Origin: Albidovulum sp. bin36
GTDB taxonomy: Bacteria > Pseudomonadota > Alphaproteobacteria > Rhodobacterales > Rhodobacteraceae
NCBI GenBank assembly: GCA_002238565.1
Contig: MPMP01000016.1
Coordinates: forward strand, 1-64,000
DNA length: 64,000 nt
Direction: 5' to 3'
The notes beneath the pieces are model-generated. The model saw only the letters and a list, made by a program, of their open reading frames with translations, did not search any database and was not told the origin of the DNA. Each line of letters starts with the position of its first letter. The first letter of the stretch is position 1. The translations under genes and the position numbers were made by a program. Positions 36,631 through 46,910 of this stretch are shown here, piece after piece.

Positions 36631-37995
36631 CTAGTCGTCATCCGAGCTGCCCAGCAGCCGCACGAATTCATGCAATTCGCCGAGCAAGGTTGCCTCGATT
36701 CCCTCAAGGATTACTCTTTTCGTGCCTTTAGGGGCAAGTGCTCGCGTAAATCCGAGCTTTTTTGCCTCCTTCAGCCTCTGTTCGGGCTTCGGCACCGGCC
36801 GGAGTGCCCCGGTCAGGCTGATTTCCCCGAAGGCGACCGTATTGGGTTCCAGTGGCCGCTGCGCGCTCGCCGACAGAATCGCCGCCGCGACCGCCAGATC
36901 GGCGGCCGGCTCGGTAATCCGAATTCCGCCTGCGATATTCAAATAGAGGTCATGGCCTCCCAGGCCGACTCCGCAGCGGGCTTCGAGCACCGCTAGCACC
37001 ATGGCAAGTCTATTGCCGTCCCATCCAACGACATTTCTCCTGGGCGAGGGGAAAGCGGTCTGCGCGACAAGAGCCTGAATTTCCACGAGCACGGGCCTGG
37101 TTCCCTCGATGCCGGCGAATACGGCCGAACCAGGCGCCGGCCTGCCTCTTTCGGACAGAAACATCGCCGAAGGATTGTCCACGCCTTGCAGTCCCTGGCC
37201 GGTCATTTCGAAAACGCCCAATTCATCGGCAGGCCCGAACCTGTTCTTGACGGCACGCAGCATCCTGTATTGGTGGCTTCGCTCGCCTTCAAAGTAAAGA
37301 ACGGTGTCGACCATGTGCTCGACGGCGCGCGGCCCCGCGATCTGGCCTTCCTTGGTTACATGGCCGATGAGGAAAACGGCGGTGCCGCTTCGCTTCGCGA
37401 ACTGAACGAATTGATGCACTGCGGCGCGCAACTGGCTAACCGACCCGGGCGCGCTTTCGTTTCCGTCCAACCACATCGTCTGGATCGAATCGACTATCGC
37501 GATGTCCGGCCTTGTCGCTTCCAGCGTGGCAACGATATCCCGCATGCCCGTTTCCGATGCGAGCATCACAGGCGACGACGCAAGTCCTAGCCGCTCGGCG
37601 CGCATTTGAACCTGGGTTGTCGCCTCCTCGCCGGAAATGTAGACGGCCGAGCCTCCTCCCGCAGCGAAATTCGCCGCCGCTTGCAGAAGCAATGTCGATT
37701 TTCCGATTCCGGGATCGCCGCCGATAAGAACTGCCGACGCCGATACTACGCCTCCGCCCAATACCCTGTCGAGTTCCGGGATTCCTAGATTTCGCCTTTC
37801 GGGCGGTTCGTCAACGCTGGAAAGCCCGACCAGTTCCAGCGGGCTTCCCGGCCTCCGCCCCGAAGCCAGCCGGGACGCTTCGTCGCCCGTAGCTTCAATA
37901 ATCGTGTTCCATTCGCCGCAAACGCCGCAGCGCCCCGACCACTTCATTTGCGGCGATCTGCAGGCCGAACATACATATGCGATCTTTTTCGCCAT
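36631..37995 (-). CDS. radA: DNA repair protein RadA
   Basis: A 454-residue RecA-like ATPase that promotes branch migration during recombination. It has an N-terminal zinc finger (YVCSACRSPQMKWSGRCGVC), Walker A GGDPGIGKST, the RadA-specific KNRFG motif, and a C-terminal Lon-protease-like domain. It begins the radA-cvpA unit. Confidence 0.97.
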   Translation of the reverse strand: MAKKIAYVCSACRSPQMKWSGRCGVCGEWNTIIEATGDEASRLASGRRPGSPLELVGLSSVDEPPERRNLGIPELDRVLGGGVVSASAVLIGGDPGIGKSTLLLQAAANFAAGGGSAVYISGEEATTQVQMRAERLGLASSPVMLASETGMRDIVATLEATRPDIAIVDSIQTMWLDGNESAPGSVSQLRAAVHQFVQFAKRSGTAVFLIGHVTKEGQIAGPRAVEHMVDTVLYFEGERSHQYRMLRAVKNRFGPADELGVFEMTGQGLQGVDNPSAMFLSERGRPAPGSAVFAGIEGTRPVLVEIQALVAQTAFPSPRRNVVGWDGNRLAMVLAVLEARCGVGLGGHDLYLNIAGGIRITEPAADLAVAAAILSASAQRPLEPNTVAFGEISLTGALRPVPKPEQRLKEAKKLGFTRALAPKGTKRVILEGIEATLLGELHEFVRLLGSSDDD

Positions 37996-38702
37996 CGGAG
38001 GGACCTTGCCGCTAATTTGCCGGAGTTTCTACCGCGCCACGCCCTGGCTCAGTATCTTGCATCGCGAATGCTTCCATCCCAAAGCCCAATTCCAGGAGAC
38101 TTGCAAGCGGCCCGCGCAATTCGGTTGCAAATCTTGAAGCATTGGGGAGTACGAGGCAGCTGAGCGGATCCTGTCGCTTTTTCGCGAGATCCGCAAAAAA
38201 AGGAACGCAATTCGGATCGAGATGGACGGCATGCTAAACGCCGGACAAGCAAAGGATGGCTTGACCGCTTTAGGCGAACGCAAATTCGCGTCGAATTCAC
38301 GGCAATCGGAGTTGCGAATTAATTGGGATTGAACGAGGCTATCCAAAGCCTGGCGCCCGCGCGCACGACAGCCGGGTTCGCTGCCGAACCGGCGGCCGGG
38401 CCATTCGCACGACCGAAGACTAAAGAATTGCGAGATCCAGCAGCCTATCATGCGCTACGGCCAATTGTTAATCGACCAAGCCGCGTCGCCGCGTCGAACT
38501 CTTCAAGAAACCAGGTTCGGCGGCTCGCTTGCCGGATTGAAAGACGCGCTCTGAATATTCTAGAATTCCGGTGCGGGCTACTCTCGCCCGTCTCATTTCG
38601 GCTGACTTGATTCCGCGAGTAGTTTCCAACCGGCCGGTTCGCGGAGAAATCGCGCGAAATCTATTTTGCGGATAGGAGTCCCTTGGCGAATTCTACGGCG
38701 TC
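37996..38702. other. gene-poor stretch between radA and the PhnB-like gene
   Basis: About 0.7 kb with no recognised gene. A 64-codon open frame on the + strand (38138-38332, ending in a TGA) has a protein-like sequence including RILSLFREIRKKRNAI but lacks a start with a ribosome site; it may be a remnant. The promoter of radA should lie near 38000-38080. Confidence 0.4.
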
Positions 38703-39179
38703 TCAGCGCGCCGCGGCTTCAAGATCCGCAATAATGATTTTTTTCATCCTTAGTAGCGCCCGAAGCACCTTCGTGGCATTGGGACCCTGCAAGAGCGCGA
38801 GAGCTTGTTCGGGGATGATCTGCCAGGACAATCCGAATCGGTCTTTAAGCCAACCGCAATTGTTTTCGCTGCCGCCGTCGGCGGACAGCGTATCCCAAAT
38901 ACGATCAGTTTCCACTTGATCCTTTGTGGATACGGAAATCGATACCGCTTCGGACAGCTTGAATTGCGATCCGCCATTTACGGCCCGGAACGGCGCACCG
39001 GCGAGGGTGAATTCAACAAGCATGACCTTGCCGGGCTCGGCAAATTCCTTGCCCTCCGAGTAGCGACCTACTCTTTCTATTCTGCTTCCGGGAATAATCC
39101 TGCAATAGAACTCTGCAGCCTCCAGCGCTTGGCCGTCGAACCAGAGGCAGGTGGCGATTCTAGGGATTTCCTGGCCCAT
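38703..39179 (-). CDS. PhnB-like VOC family protein
   Basis: A 158-residue protein of the glyoxalase/bleomycin-resistance (VOC) superfamily, PhnB/3-demethylubiquinone-methyltransferase-like branch (compare PRIATCLWFDGQALEAAEFY and LKDRFGLSWQIIPEQ). ATG 39179 has AAGGTG seven bases upstream and is preferred over GTG 39188. Its function is unknown. It follows the SRPBCC gene within about 10 bases, so the two form an operon. Confidence 0.87.
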   Translation of the reverse strand: MGQEIPRIATCLWFDGQALEAAEFYCRIIPGSRIERVGRYSEGKEFAEPGKVMLVEFTLAGAPFRAVNGGSQFKLSEAVSISVSTKDQVETDRIWDTLSADGGSENNCGWLKDRFGLSWQIIPEQALALLQGPNATKVLRALLRMKKIIIADLEAAAR

Positions 39180-39189
39180 TTCTATCACC

Positions 39190-39678
39190 TTAGTCTAGCG
39201 ACCTTGCAATTTCCTCGAGTTGATCGACAACTTTTCTCCACCCGGCGTGAAATTGCATTTGCTCATGTTCCTTCAAGGCGGATTCGTTCCAATGCATCGC
39301 CCGGAATGTAAATTCCGTGCATCCGCCGCTTGCTTCCTCGAATCTAGCTTCTGAAACCATGAAAGCTCGCTCGCTTGGAATCCATCCGGGAAGAAAGGCG
39401 TCGGTCGATTTAAGCATTCTTTGATGCTCGATTTCGAGATAAACGCCGACGCTGTTGAATTTTTCGCCTTCAGGCCCGTTGAAAACCGCCGAGAATTCAC
39501 CTCCGGTGCGCAAGTCGATGCGAGCGTCGGTTAAAAACCATGGCCTCGGGCAGAACCACTTTTCCAATAGCTCCGGTTCCGTCCAGCACCGCCAAACCTG
39601 CTCCAATTTCGCATCGAGCAATCTCTGTACGGTCAGAACGTATTTCGGAACGGCGCTAGCTTCGGGCGCTTCAACCAT
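39190..39678 (-). CDS. SRPBCC (AHSA1-like) family protein
   Basis: A 162-residue START/SRPBCC-fold protein. RLLDAKLEQVWRCWTEPELL and KWFCPRPWFLTDARIDLRTGG are typical of the AHSA1/polyketide-cyclase-like group. ATG 39678 has GGAAGGGA six bases upstream; the frame is open to 39726, but with non-conserved sequence. Such proteins often pair with PhnB-like VOC proteins; the ligand and role are unknown. The pair interrupts the radA-mlaF neighbourhood seen in relatives. Confidence 0.87.
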   Translation of the reverse strand: MVEAPEASAVPKYVLTVQRLLDAKLEQVWRCWTEPELLEKWFCPRPWFLTDARIDLRTGGEFSAVFNGPEGEKFNSVGVYLEIEHQRMLKSTDAFLPGWIPSERAFMVSEARFEEASGGCTEFTFRAMHWNESALKEHEQMQFHAGWRKVVDQLEEIARSLD

Positions 39679-40391
39679 TTTCGGTCCCTTCCGGCGAAAA
39701 ACACAATTGATAATCGAAGACAGCAACTGAAGGCCGACCTGGCATGCAAATCGAATAATTGCCTATCAAACCAACTTGAAGCATTCAACATTTCTCGCTT
39801 GGCCGTCGATGGCTGCATGAAAGTGCAGGATTTCGGCGATTCGCCGGGCTTCCACAGGATTGTTTTTCCCATTGCCATCTTATTGCAACCGTCGGAAGCT
39901 TGCGCGATTTCGGTCTTCCAGCCGCAATCCATCCGCGCTTTGAGCAGGCCTCAGCATATTGCCACTGAATAATAGCGGGCGTCTCCCGCTTGCGACCGCC
40001 GAGCCGAGGCGGCTTGCCGGAACGGACGCTAGACGGACATAGAAAAGCAAGAAGGATGCGGCGCCTGTCCTATGTGCACGAACCAAGCACCGCACCCGTG
40101 CGAGTTGGCGATTACCGAACTCGCGCTTGGCCTAAACGGCAATTTGTCATGCGGGTCAACTCCCCCACACCGGATGTGACGGATAGCGAATCAAATCGTT
40201 GCAGAAAATCCTCAATCAAGGTCGCGATTGCTGACGGATGCAAATGCGTCCATCAGCATTTTAAGTCTAGTGTTCGGACGGAATTGCAAGCGATTGAACC
40301 GCGACCGAAAACGAGCTCCCAATCGATATTCCGGAATTCAAGGGGTCCGAGCCTGCAAGCAACGTTCGCCCGCTATTCTTGCCGAATGAAA
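39679..40391. other. gene-poor stretch between the SRPBCC gene and mlaF
   Basis: About 0.7 kb. Several short frames overlap on both strands, none recognised and none with a convincing ribosome site. Together with 37996-38702 it flanks the VOC/SRPBCC pair on both sides, consistent with an insertion into an older gene cluster. Confidence 0.4.
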
Positions 40392-41165
40392 CTACGTCGC
40401 TGGAGGCAATCGGGATGCGGCCGCTGTAAGCGGACCTTCCGCATTGCCGTTTACGAACTGCTCAACCGCAGAGTTTCCGCTTTGGCCAAGATCGTCGACG
40501 TTTCCGGCCCATTCGACGATGCCGCGATTAAGCATAACTACTTCATGTGCTATCGTTCTTACGCTCGCCATGTCGTGAGTAATTGTAACCGCCGTTACGC
40601 CCATTTCGTCGACGACGCCGCGGATTAGTTCATTAATGACGCTCGCCATAATCGGGTCGAGTCCCGTGGTCGGCTCGTCGAAAAAAATAATTTCCGGATC
40701 CGTCGCTATGGCTCGAGCCAGCCCGGCGCGCTTGAGCATCCCTCCTGAAAGCTCCGACGGATATAGATGCGCGACATCCGCGGAAAGTCCGACCCTGGCG
40801 AGCTTTTCGATTGCGATTTGCAGAGCCGCCTCCTTGCCTCTGCTTCCGCGAAGCAGCCTGAAAGCGACATTCTGCCACACCGGCATCGAGTCGAACAATG
40901 CTCCGCCCTGGAAAAGCATGCCGTAATTCGCGGAGCCGAAACCGCCCTTGGTCCGGGACAGGTCCTTTCCGTCGAGGAAAATGGAGCCGGCATCCGGCTC
41001 GACAAGCCCTATGATGCATTTGACAGCGACGGATTTGCCGGTGCCCGATCCGCCGATAATGGCTAGGCTCCGACCGCGCTGGACCGAGAGATTGACTCCC
41101 CTGAGAACGCGGTTGGCGCCGAATGACTTTTCGACGCCCGTCATTTGAATCGCCGGCGGAGGCAT
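40392..41165 (-). CDS. mlaF: MlaF-type ABC ATPase of a phospholipid transport system
   Basis: A 257-residue ATPase. Walker A GGSGTGKSV, signature LSGGMLKRAGLARAI (the GGM form typical of MlaF), Walker B IIFFDEPTTGLDP. It drives the MlaE permease in moving phospholipids between inner and outer membranes. It is 107 bases downstream of mlaE. No mlaD (MCE domain) gene is adjacent. Confidence 0.95.
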   Translation of the reverse strand: MPPPAIQMTGVEKSFGANRVLRGVNLSVQRGRSLAIIGGSGTGKSVAVKCIIGLVEPDAGSIFLDGKDLSRTKGGFGSANYGMLFQGGALFDSMPVWQNVAFRLLRGSRGKEAALQIAIEKLARVGLSADVAHLYPSELSGGMLKRAGLARAIATDPEIIFFDEPTTGLDPIMASVINELIRGVVDEMGVTAVTITHDMASVRTIAHEVVMLNRGIVEWAGNVDDLGQSGNSAVEQFVNGNAEGPLTAAASRLPPAT

Positions 41166-41272
41166 CGTTTTCCTTCCCTATGTTCCCGCGGCCTCGCCGG
41201 ACGCGGGCGAAATCCGCCGCTTGATCGCGACGGCTCCGAGCAATCGGCCGGGACCAATTTCAACCGGCCGAA

Positions 41273-42061
41273 TCATGCCGCGAAGAAAAGTTCGGTCAGT
41301 GCGAAATTAGTAGCGATAATTAGCACCGACGACGTGGCGACCGCATTTGTCGTCGCTCGTCCCACTCCCTTGGCGCCCCGTTCGGAATTCATGCCGTGAT
41401 AGCAGCCGACGACGGCGACAATGAAGCCGAAGACAGCGGCCTTGACTAGCCCCGACACGACATCGGCCGTCTCGAGGAATTGGGTGGTCGTCTGCAGATA
41501 GGAGCTTGGATTGAAGCCAAGCCTCGAGACGCCGACCACGTAGCCGCCGAAAATTCCGACGATGTCGCCGATGCCCGCCAGAACCGGCATCGCGAGCGTC
41601 GCGGCCGCGATGCGCGGAGCGACAAGGTATTTGGAAGGGTTGGTATCAAGAGTTACGAGCGCGTCGATCTGTTCGGTTACTCTCATCGTGCCGAGTTCAG
41701 CGGCGATCGAGGAGGCGACCCGGCCCGCCACCATTAATCCGCAGAGGACCGGTCCGAGTTCGCGCGCCATGCCAATGGCAACGATGGACGGAACGGCGGA
41801 TTCTGCACTGAATCGCGATCCGCCGGCATAAATTTGAAGAGCAAGCGCCCCCCCGGTAAAGAACGCCGTCAATCCGACGACGGGAAGACTGAAAAATCCG
41901 ATCGAGAGCAGCGCCTGATAAAATTCCCGGAAGTAGAATGGCGGGCGCGCCAGGTGACTGACGCCCTCGGCCGCGAAAACCGAAATGCGGCCTACGGCCC
42001 GGCATCCTGCCAGGAACGCTCGTCCGACATGGACAAAGATGTTGGATGCGAAACGGACCAT
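41273..42061 (-). CDS. mlaE: MlaE-type phospholipid ABC permease
   Basis: A 262-residue membrane protein of the MlaE (DUF140) family with about five hydrophobic segments. MARELGPVLCGLMVAGRVASS and GTMRVTEQIDALVTL are the family signatures. It starts three bases after the end of alr. Confidence 0.95.
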   Translation of the reverse strand: MVRFASNIFVHVGRAFLAGCRAVGRISVFAAEGVSHLARPPFYFREFYQALLSIGFFSLPVVGLTAFFTGGALALQIYAGGSRFSAESAVPSIVAIGMARELGPVLCGLMVAGRVASSIAAELGTMRVTEQIDALVTLDTNPSKYLVAPRIAAATLAMPVLAGIGDIVGIFGGYVVGVSRLGFNPSSYLQTTTQFLETADVVSGLVKAAVFGFIVAVVGCYHGMNSERGAKGVGRATTNAVATSSVLIIATNFALTELFFAA

Positions 42062-42064
42062 GCG

Positions 42065-43117
42065 CTAGCTCCCGATTCCGCCCGTATAAGTCCTCCGGAA
42101 CCGATCTCCGATGCTCGTCAGGATTTCGTAGCCGATCGTTCCGGCCGCGTCGGCAATGTTGTCGATGGTTTGCCGATCGCCCATAAATTGCAGCTCCGAG
42201 GGCACTTCGTCGAGGCCCGAAACATCGACCGCGAGCAAGTCCATGGATACCCTTCCGACGAATTCGCAGGCGAATTCTCCGGCGAACAGACGTCCGCGAC
42301 CGCCCGCCGCCCGGAAAATCCCGTCGGCGTAGCCGCCTGAAACAGTAGCGATCCTAGTCGGCGCGCCGGCAGTCCATTCGGCTCCGTAGCCGACGGTTTC
42401 GCCCGCCTTGACGTCGCGCACCTGCAGGACCGGCAAGTCCAGATAGACGACGGGCGCAGCTCCGGCGTGGGGAAGCCCGCCGAATAGCCCGATGCCGGGC
42501 CGGCACAGATCGAAGCTAAATTCGGGGCCGAGAATCATGCCGCCCGTAGCGGCTAGCGAACGCCGGACCCCTAGTTCGGACGTCGCGGATTTGAACTCAG
42601 CCAATTGCCTCGAATTCATCGGATGCCCTTGATCGTCGGCGCATGCCAGGTGGCTCATCGCAAGCGCCGGATTCGCATTCAGTGCGCGCTCTCGAACGCT
42701 GGCGAATTCCGCGGCGCACATTCCCAGCCTGTTCATGCCGGTTTCGAACTGCAGCCCGAACGGATGGCCGGGCAATAGGCCCAGGTGCCTTTCAATCTGC
42801 GCGGCGGAATTGAGAATCGGCGTCAGCCGTCCTCTTGCAAGCAGGTCGGCATCGCCGTCCATATGCCCGGAAAGTACGAAAATTTCCTCGTCGCCAGGCA
42901 GATGCGTCCTTGCCGCCATTCCTTCTTCGGCCAAAGCGACGAAGAATGTCTTCGCGCCTGCGCTTCGCAGATCGGGAAGGATTTTTTCTGCGCCGAGACC
43001 GTACGCCCCGGCCTTGACGACGGCAGCCGTTTCGCAATTCGGCGACGTCAAGGAATCGAGCTTTCGCCAGTTCGACCGAATCGCGGCCAAATCGATTTTC
43101 AGCGTAGAGGCGGCCAT
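42065..43117 (-). CDS. alr: alanine racemase
   Basis: A 350-residue PLP enzyme converting L- to D-alanine for peptidoglycan. AAVVKAGAYGLGA carries the PLP Lys and VGYGAEW the second catalytic Tyr; HLACADD and RPGIGLFGG are also typical. Length is normal. It sits between dnaB and mlaE, as in many Rhodobacterales. Confidence 0.96.
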   Translation of the reverse strand: MAASTLKIDLAAIRSNWRKLDSLTSPNCETAAVVKAGAYGLGAEKILPDLRSAGAKTFFVALAEEGMAARTHLPGDEEIFVLSGHMDGDADLLARGRLTPILNSAAQIERHLGLLPGHPFGLQFETGMNRLGMCAAEFASVRERALNANPALAMSHLACADDQGHPMNSRQLAEFKSATSELGVRRSLAATGGMILGPEFSFDLCRPGIGLFGGLPHAGAAPVVYLDLPVLQVRDVKAGETVGYGAEWTAGAPTRIATVSGGYADGIFRAAGGRGRLFAGEFACEFVGRVSMDLLAVDVSGLDEVPSELQFMGDRQTIDNIADAAGTIGYEILTSIGDRFRRTYTGGIGS

Positions 43118-43431
43118 AAGGTCTCGGAAATCGCCTTTCGAATCGAAGGGGCTATAACGACCGCGTGTATTGAAGTCATGGCGACATTCATTGGCTCAAT
43201 CGGCAATAGCTATTATCCGGCATATATTCCTGTTCGGGATTTTACGAAAGTCGATGCTCGAACAACGCGCTTCACCAATCGGCAAACGGTTCGGTCGATG
43301 AAAGCTTGGACCGCCGCGCGTCCGCCGAATAGCCCAGGCTTTTTTTTCGCGGCGGCTCGATGCGACCCCGGGCGGCCCCGGCATTATTGGAATCGGCCGA
43401 TTGAGCGAAGACCGTCGTATTGATTTCTCCC
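43118..43431. other. intergenic region between dnaB and alr
   Basis: A 314-base gap between genes on the same strand, with an 8-base T-run on the + strand near 43340. No gene and no clear terminator stem were seen. It may hold the alr promoter. Confidence 0.4.
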
Positions 43432-44934
43432 TTAATAGTAGCCGGCCTCTTTCGATTCGACTTGCGATTTTTTGGCGGGGTCGCCGAACGCCGTCAGGTG
43501 GGCGTTGAAGTGAAGATTCGCGGTGCCGACCGGACCGTGGCGCTGCTTGCCGAAAATGACTTCTGCTATTCCGCTCGTACTGTTCATCCTGTTCTTCCAC
43601 TTCGTCATTTTTTCAAAGTCGTCGTCGTTCGGCTTTTGCTGGCTCACGTAGTATTGTTCGCGGTAGACGAACATTACGACGTCCGCGTCCTGCTCGATAG
43701 AGCCAGATTCACGCAGGTCCGAAAGCTGCGGCCGTTTTTCCTGCCTGCCTTCGACTTGCCTGGAAAGCTGCGACAGAGCCACTACGGGGATGTCCAGCTC
43801 CTTGGCGAGCGCCTTTAGGCCCTGCGTAATTTCGGACACTTCATTGGTTCTGTTTTCGCGGTTCGATGTCGCCCGGATCAGCTGGAGGTAGTCGATAAAG
43901 AGGACGTCCAGGCCCTTGGTTCTCTTCAGGCGCCGCGCCTTGCTGGTGATTTGCGCGATGTTGAGCGCCGGCGTGTCGTCGATTAGCAGAGGTATTTGCT
44001 CTATCTCGCGCGCGGCGGACGCGTAGCTATGGAATTCTTCCGGTTCCATTTGGCCTTTGCGGATCTTGTCCGCGGAAACGCCCGAGATTTCGCTCAGAAT
44101 GCGCGACGCCAGCTGCCGGCTTGACATTTCGAGCGAAAAAAATCCGACGATGCCGCCTTTTTCCACCGGATTGGCGCCCTTCGGGTCGTCGTAGAGCTTT
44201 CGGGTCCGGGCGATTCGGAAAGCGATATTGGTCGCTAGCGCCGTCTTGCCCATCGCCGGGCGCCCGGCGAGAATCACGAGATCGGACTTCTGAAGCCCGC
44301 CGAGCCATTTATCCAGTTCCTTGAAGCCGGTGCTTAGGCCGGAAAGCAGGAATTCGCTCTTGTACGCCTCCTCGGTCGCAACTATCGCCTCGGTCGCGGC
44401 CGAATGCAGAACGACGAATTCAGACTCCATTCGCTCGTTTTCGGCAAGATTGTAGAGCTTTTTCTCGGTGTCGGTAATCAGGTCCTGAGCTGTCGAATCG
44501 GGCGTCGCCTTTCCGGCCTTGAATGCGACTTCTTCGCCGAGGTCGATCAGATTGCGGCGCATGGCGCAGTCGACGACTAGCTTGGCATAGTGCGCCGCCT
44601 GGTAAACGGAGACCGCCGATGCCGCGAGCGTTACCAGATACTCTCTTCCGCCCAGTTCGGCCAATCCGGGTTCGGACTGAAGGAACGACATCAGCGCATC
44701 GGGCGTAACGAGGCGCCTCTTGCCGATCTGCTTGATAATGATCTCGTAGATCAGGCGATGAATCGGATCGTAGAAGTGCTCCGGTCGAGCTATCGAGGAA
44801 ACGTTCTCGAAAACTCTTTCCTCGGTCATGATCGCGCCGAGCAAGGCCTGCTCGGCGGGAACGTTTCTCGGCGCTTCCGGAGAATCGAGTTTTCCATCGG
44901 AACCAGTAAGGTGAAACGGCGCTGACTTATTCAT
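43432..44934 (-). CDS. dnaB: replicative DNA helicase DnaB
   Basis: A 500-residue hexameric helicase for chromosome replication. ATG 44934 has GGAG about seven bases upstream and begins MNKSAPFHLTG; the frame is open to 45009 in AT-rich, non-conserved sequence. The N-terminal domain (NVPAEQALLGAIM) and RecA-like domain with Walker A GRPAMGKTALA, FFSLEMSSRQLASRIL and Walker B DVLFIDYLQLI are intact. No intein is present. Confidence 0.97.
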   Translation of the reverse strand: MNKSAPFHLTGSDGKLDSPEAPRNVPAEQALLGAIMTEERVFENVSSIARPEHFYDPIHRLIYEIIIKQIGKRRLVTPDALMSFLQSEPGLAELGGREYLVTLAASAVSVYQAAHYAKLVVDCAMRRNLIDLGEEVAFKAGKATPDSTAQDLITDTEKKLYNLAENERMESEFVVLHSAATEAIVATEEAYKSEFLLSGLSTGFKELDKWLGGLQKSDLVILAGRPAMGKTALATNIAFRIARTRKLYDDPKGANPVEKGGIVGFFSLEMSSRQLASRILSEISGVSADKIRKGQMEPEEFHSYASAAREIEQIPLLIDDTPALNIAQITSKARRLKRTKGLDVLFIDYLQLIRATSNRENRTNEVSEITQGLKALAKELDIPVVALSQLSRQVEGRQEKRPQLSDLRESGSIEQDADVVMFVYREQYYVSQQKPNDDDFEKMTKWKNRMNSTSGIAEVIFGKQRHGPVGTANLHFNAHLTAFGDPAKKSQVESKEAGYY

Positions 44935-45123
44935 ATTCGACTCCGAATCTCGTTTGAATCCGTCATTTACGATCTGCGAGCCAATGGCAAAATGTATGTT
45001 TTCGTGCAAAAAATGTGAAAAACTTCGTCAATATATAGAAGGAAAGACTTGGTTCCGTCTATATGAATGTTTGAAGTTTTAATGCCTGTTGCAGCCTTGC
45101 GCGTCGGCGCCGGATTCGATTCG

Positions 45124-45801
45124 CTATCGCGCGAGCCGCCTGTCCTGCCACTCCAGCGGAGAATCGATGAATTCCTCCACGGCGGCGAGGGTCGCCGCAT
45201 CGAATCCGCCGGATCGCCGCGCCGCTTCGAGCATATGTCTCCATGTGCACAGATAGAGCAGGTCAAGCCCGGCCTGCGCCAATTTCTCTCCCGTTCCGGG
45301 AAATATTCCGTAATAGAATACCACGGCGACGCCCGCGCAGTTGGCTCCGGTTTCGCGAATCGCGTCCGCGAATCCGATTTTCGAACCGCCGTCGGTCGCG
45401 AGGTCCTCGACCAGCAGAACGCGCTGGCCCGGGTCCATCCGGCCTTCGATTCGCGCTTCCCTGCCGTGGCCTTTCGGCTTTTTCCGCACATACGACATCG
45501 GCAGCCCCATGCGCTCGGCGGCGAGCGCGGCAAATGGAATGCCGGCGGTTTCGCCTCCGGCGACGTTGTCGAAGGCCTCGTAGCCGAAATGCTCGAAGAT
45601 CTTGGCGACCAGGAGGTTCATGAGCTCAAAGCGCACGCGCGGGTACGAGATCAGCTTGCGGCAATCGATATAGACGGGGGAGGGGCGTCCCGAAGATAGC
45701 GTAAAAGGCTGCTCCGGCCGAAAAGCCACGGCGCCGATCTCAAAAAGCATGGACGCGACGGTTGCTCCTGCTGTGCCGGGGCTGAAAGCGGATCTGTTCA
45801 T
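45124..45801 (-). CDS. pyrE: orotate phosphoribosyltransferase
   Basis: A 225-residue enzyme joining orotate and PRPP to form OMP in pyrimidine synthesis. The PRPP-binding loop reads [14 protein letters not shown], and [14 protein letters not shown] is typical near the N-terminus. ATG 45801 lies 11 bases after the pyrC stop and gives the normal length; the frame is open upstream inside pyrC. Confidence 0.95.
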   Translation of the reverse strand: MNRSAFSPGTAGATVASMLFEIGAVAFRPEQPFTLSSGRPSPVYIDCRKLISYPRVRFELMNLLVAKIFEHFGYEAFDNVAGGETAGIPFAALAAERMGLPMSYVRKKPKGHGREARIEGRMDPGQRVLLVEDLATDGGSKIGFADAIRETGANCAGVAVVFYYGIFPGTGEKLAQAGLDLLYLCTWRHMLEAARRSGGFDAATLAAVEEFIDSPLEWQDRRLAR

Positions 45802-45812
45802 GGAATGAGTCC

Positions 45813-46910
45813 TTAAATTCGTCTGGCTCGCCACCGAATCGCAAATCCGGGGTCGAAGACGGCTACCGAATCGTTTCCCGCAAGAATGCGGTCGGGGTAG
45901 CCGACAGGCGATTCGCATTTCTCAAGAATTAACTTTCCGGCGTTTGGCTGTACGCGGTAGAATCTCGCGCCGTTAAGCGAAGCGAATGATTCCAGCCGGT
46001 CGATCGCTCCGGAATCGTCGAAAATCTGCGCGAGGCACGGCACCGCGCAGGTGGCCGTGAAAATTCCCGCGCAGGCAACCGCCGCTTCCTTGTGCTGCTT
46101 CAAATGCGGAGCGCTGTCCGTGCCGAAAAAAAACTTTTCGCCGCCTCCGGTGGCCGCTGAAAGCAGAGCTTCCCGGTGATGTTCCCGCTTGGCGACGGGC
46201 CGGCAGAAATTATGGGGCCGCATGCCTCCCGAAAACATGGCGTTTCGGTTGATTGCCAAATGATGAACTGTAATCGTCGCGGCGATGCCGGTTCCGCCGC
46301 TCGATACGTAGTCTACGCCTTCCTTGGTCGTAACATGTTCGAGGACGACGCGCAGTTCCGGGTGCTTCCGCCGTATCGGATCGAGCACTTTATCTAGGAA
46401 AACCGCTTCGCGATCGAATATGTCGACGGATTCATCCGCGACTTCGCCATGCACGCATAAGGGCATGCCGATTTCGGCCAGCTTTTCCAGCACCGGGTCG
46501 ATCAAGTCGAAATTTCTCACGCCGCCGCCCGAGTTCGTCGTCGCGCCCGCCGGGTAGAGCTTGACCGCGGTCGCGGTTTCGCCGACTGCCGCGGCCTCGA
46601 TATCCGACGGGTCCGTTTCTTCGGTTAGATAGAGAGTCATCAGCGGCTCGAATTCGACGCCGCCCGGAACGGCTTCGAGTATGCGCCGCCGGTATGCCGA
46701 CGCGTCGGCGGCGGACGCTACCGGCGGAACGAGATTCGGCATGACCAAGGCCCTTGCGAAATGCCGCGCGGTCTCGGGAACGACCGACCTCAGCAGGTCT
46801 CCATCCCGAAAATGAACATGCCAATCGTCCGGGCATGCGATTTCCGCCAACGGCGATACGGGCGGGCCGCCCGCCGCGCCGATAGCCGGCGATTCCGCGC
46901 GGCGGGCCAT
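45813..46910 (-). CDS. pyrC: dihydroorotase
   Basis: A 365-residue zinc enzyme that cyclises carbamoyl aspartate, of the PyrC (class II) type. The metal-binding [10 protein letters not shown] and the carboxylated Lys in TAVKLYPAG are present, along with HGEV, HVTT and GTDSAPH motifs. Its ATG shares one base with the ccmG stop (TAATG), so pyrimidine and cytochrome c maturation genes appear to be co-transcribed. Confidence 0.96.
   Translation of the reverse strand: MARRAESPAIGAAGGPPVSPLAEIACPDDWHVHFRDGDLLRSVVPETARHFARALVMPNLVPPVASAADASAYRRRILEAVPGGVEFEPLMTLYLTEETDPSDIEAAAVGETATAVKLYPAGATTNSGGGVRNFDLIDPVLEKLAEIGMPLCVHGEVADESVDIFDREAVFLDKVLDPIRRKHPELRVVLEHVTTKEGVDYVSSGGTGIAATITVHHLAINRNAMFSGGMRPHNFCRPVAKREHHREALLSAATGGGEKFFFGTDSAPHLKQHKEAAVACAGIFTATCAVPCLAQIFDDSGAIDRLESFASLNGARFYRVQPNAGKLILEKCESPVGYPDRILAGNDSVAVFDPGFAIRWRARRI

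Noticed and set aside
38138-38332. 64-codon open frame with a charged, helix-like product
   Set aside because: No start codon with a ribosome site and no recognised family; kept only as a note in the gap entry.
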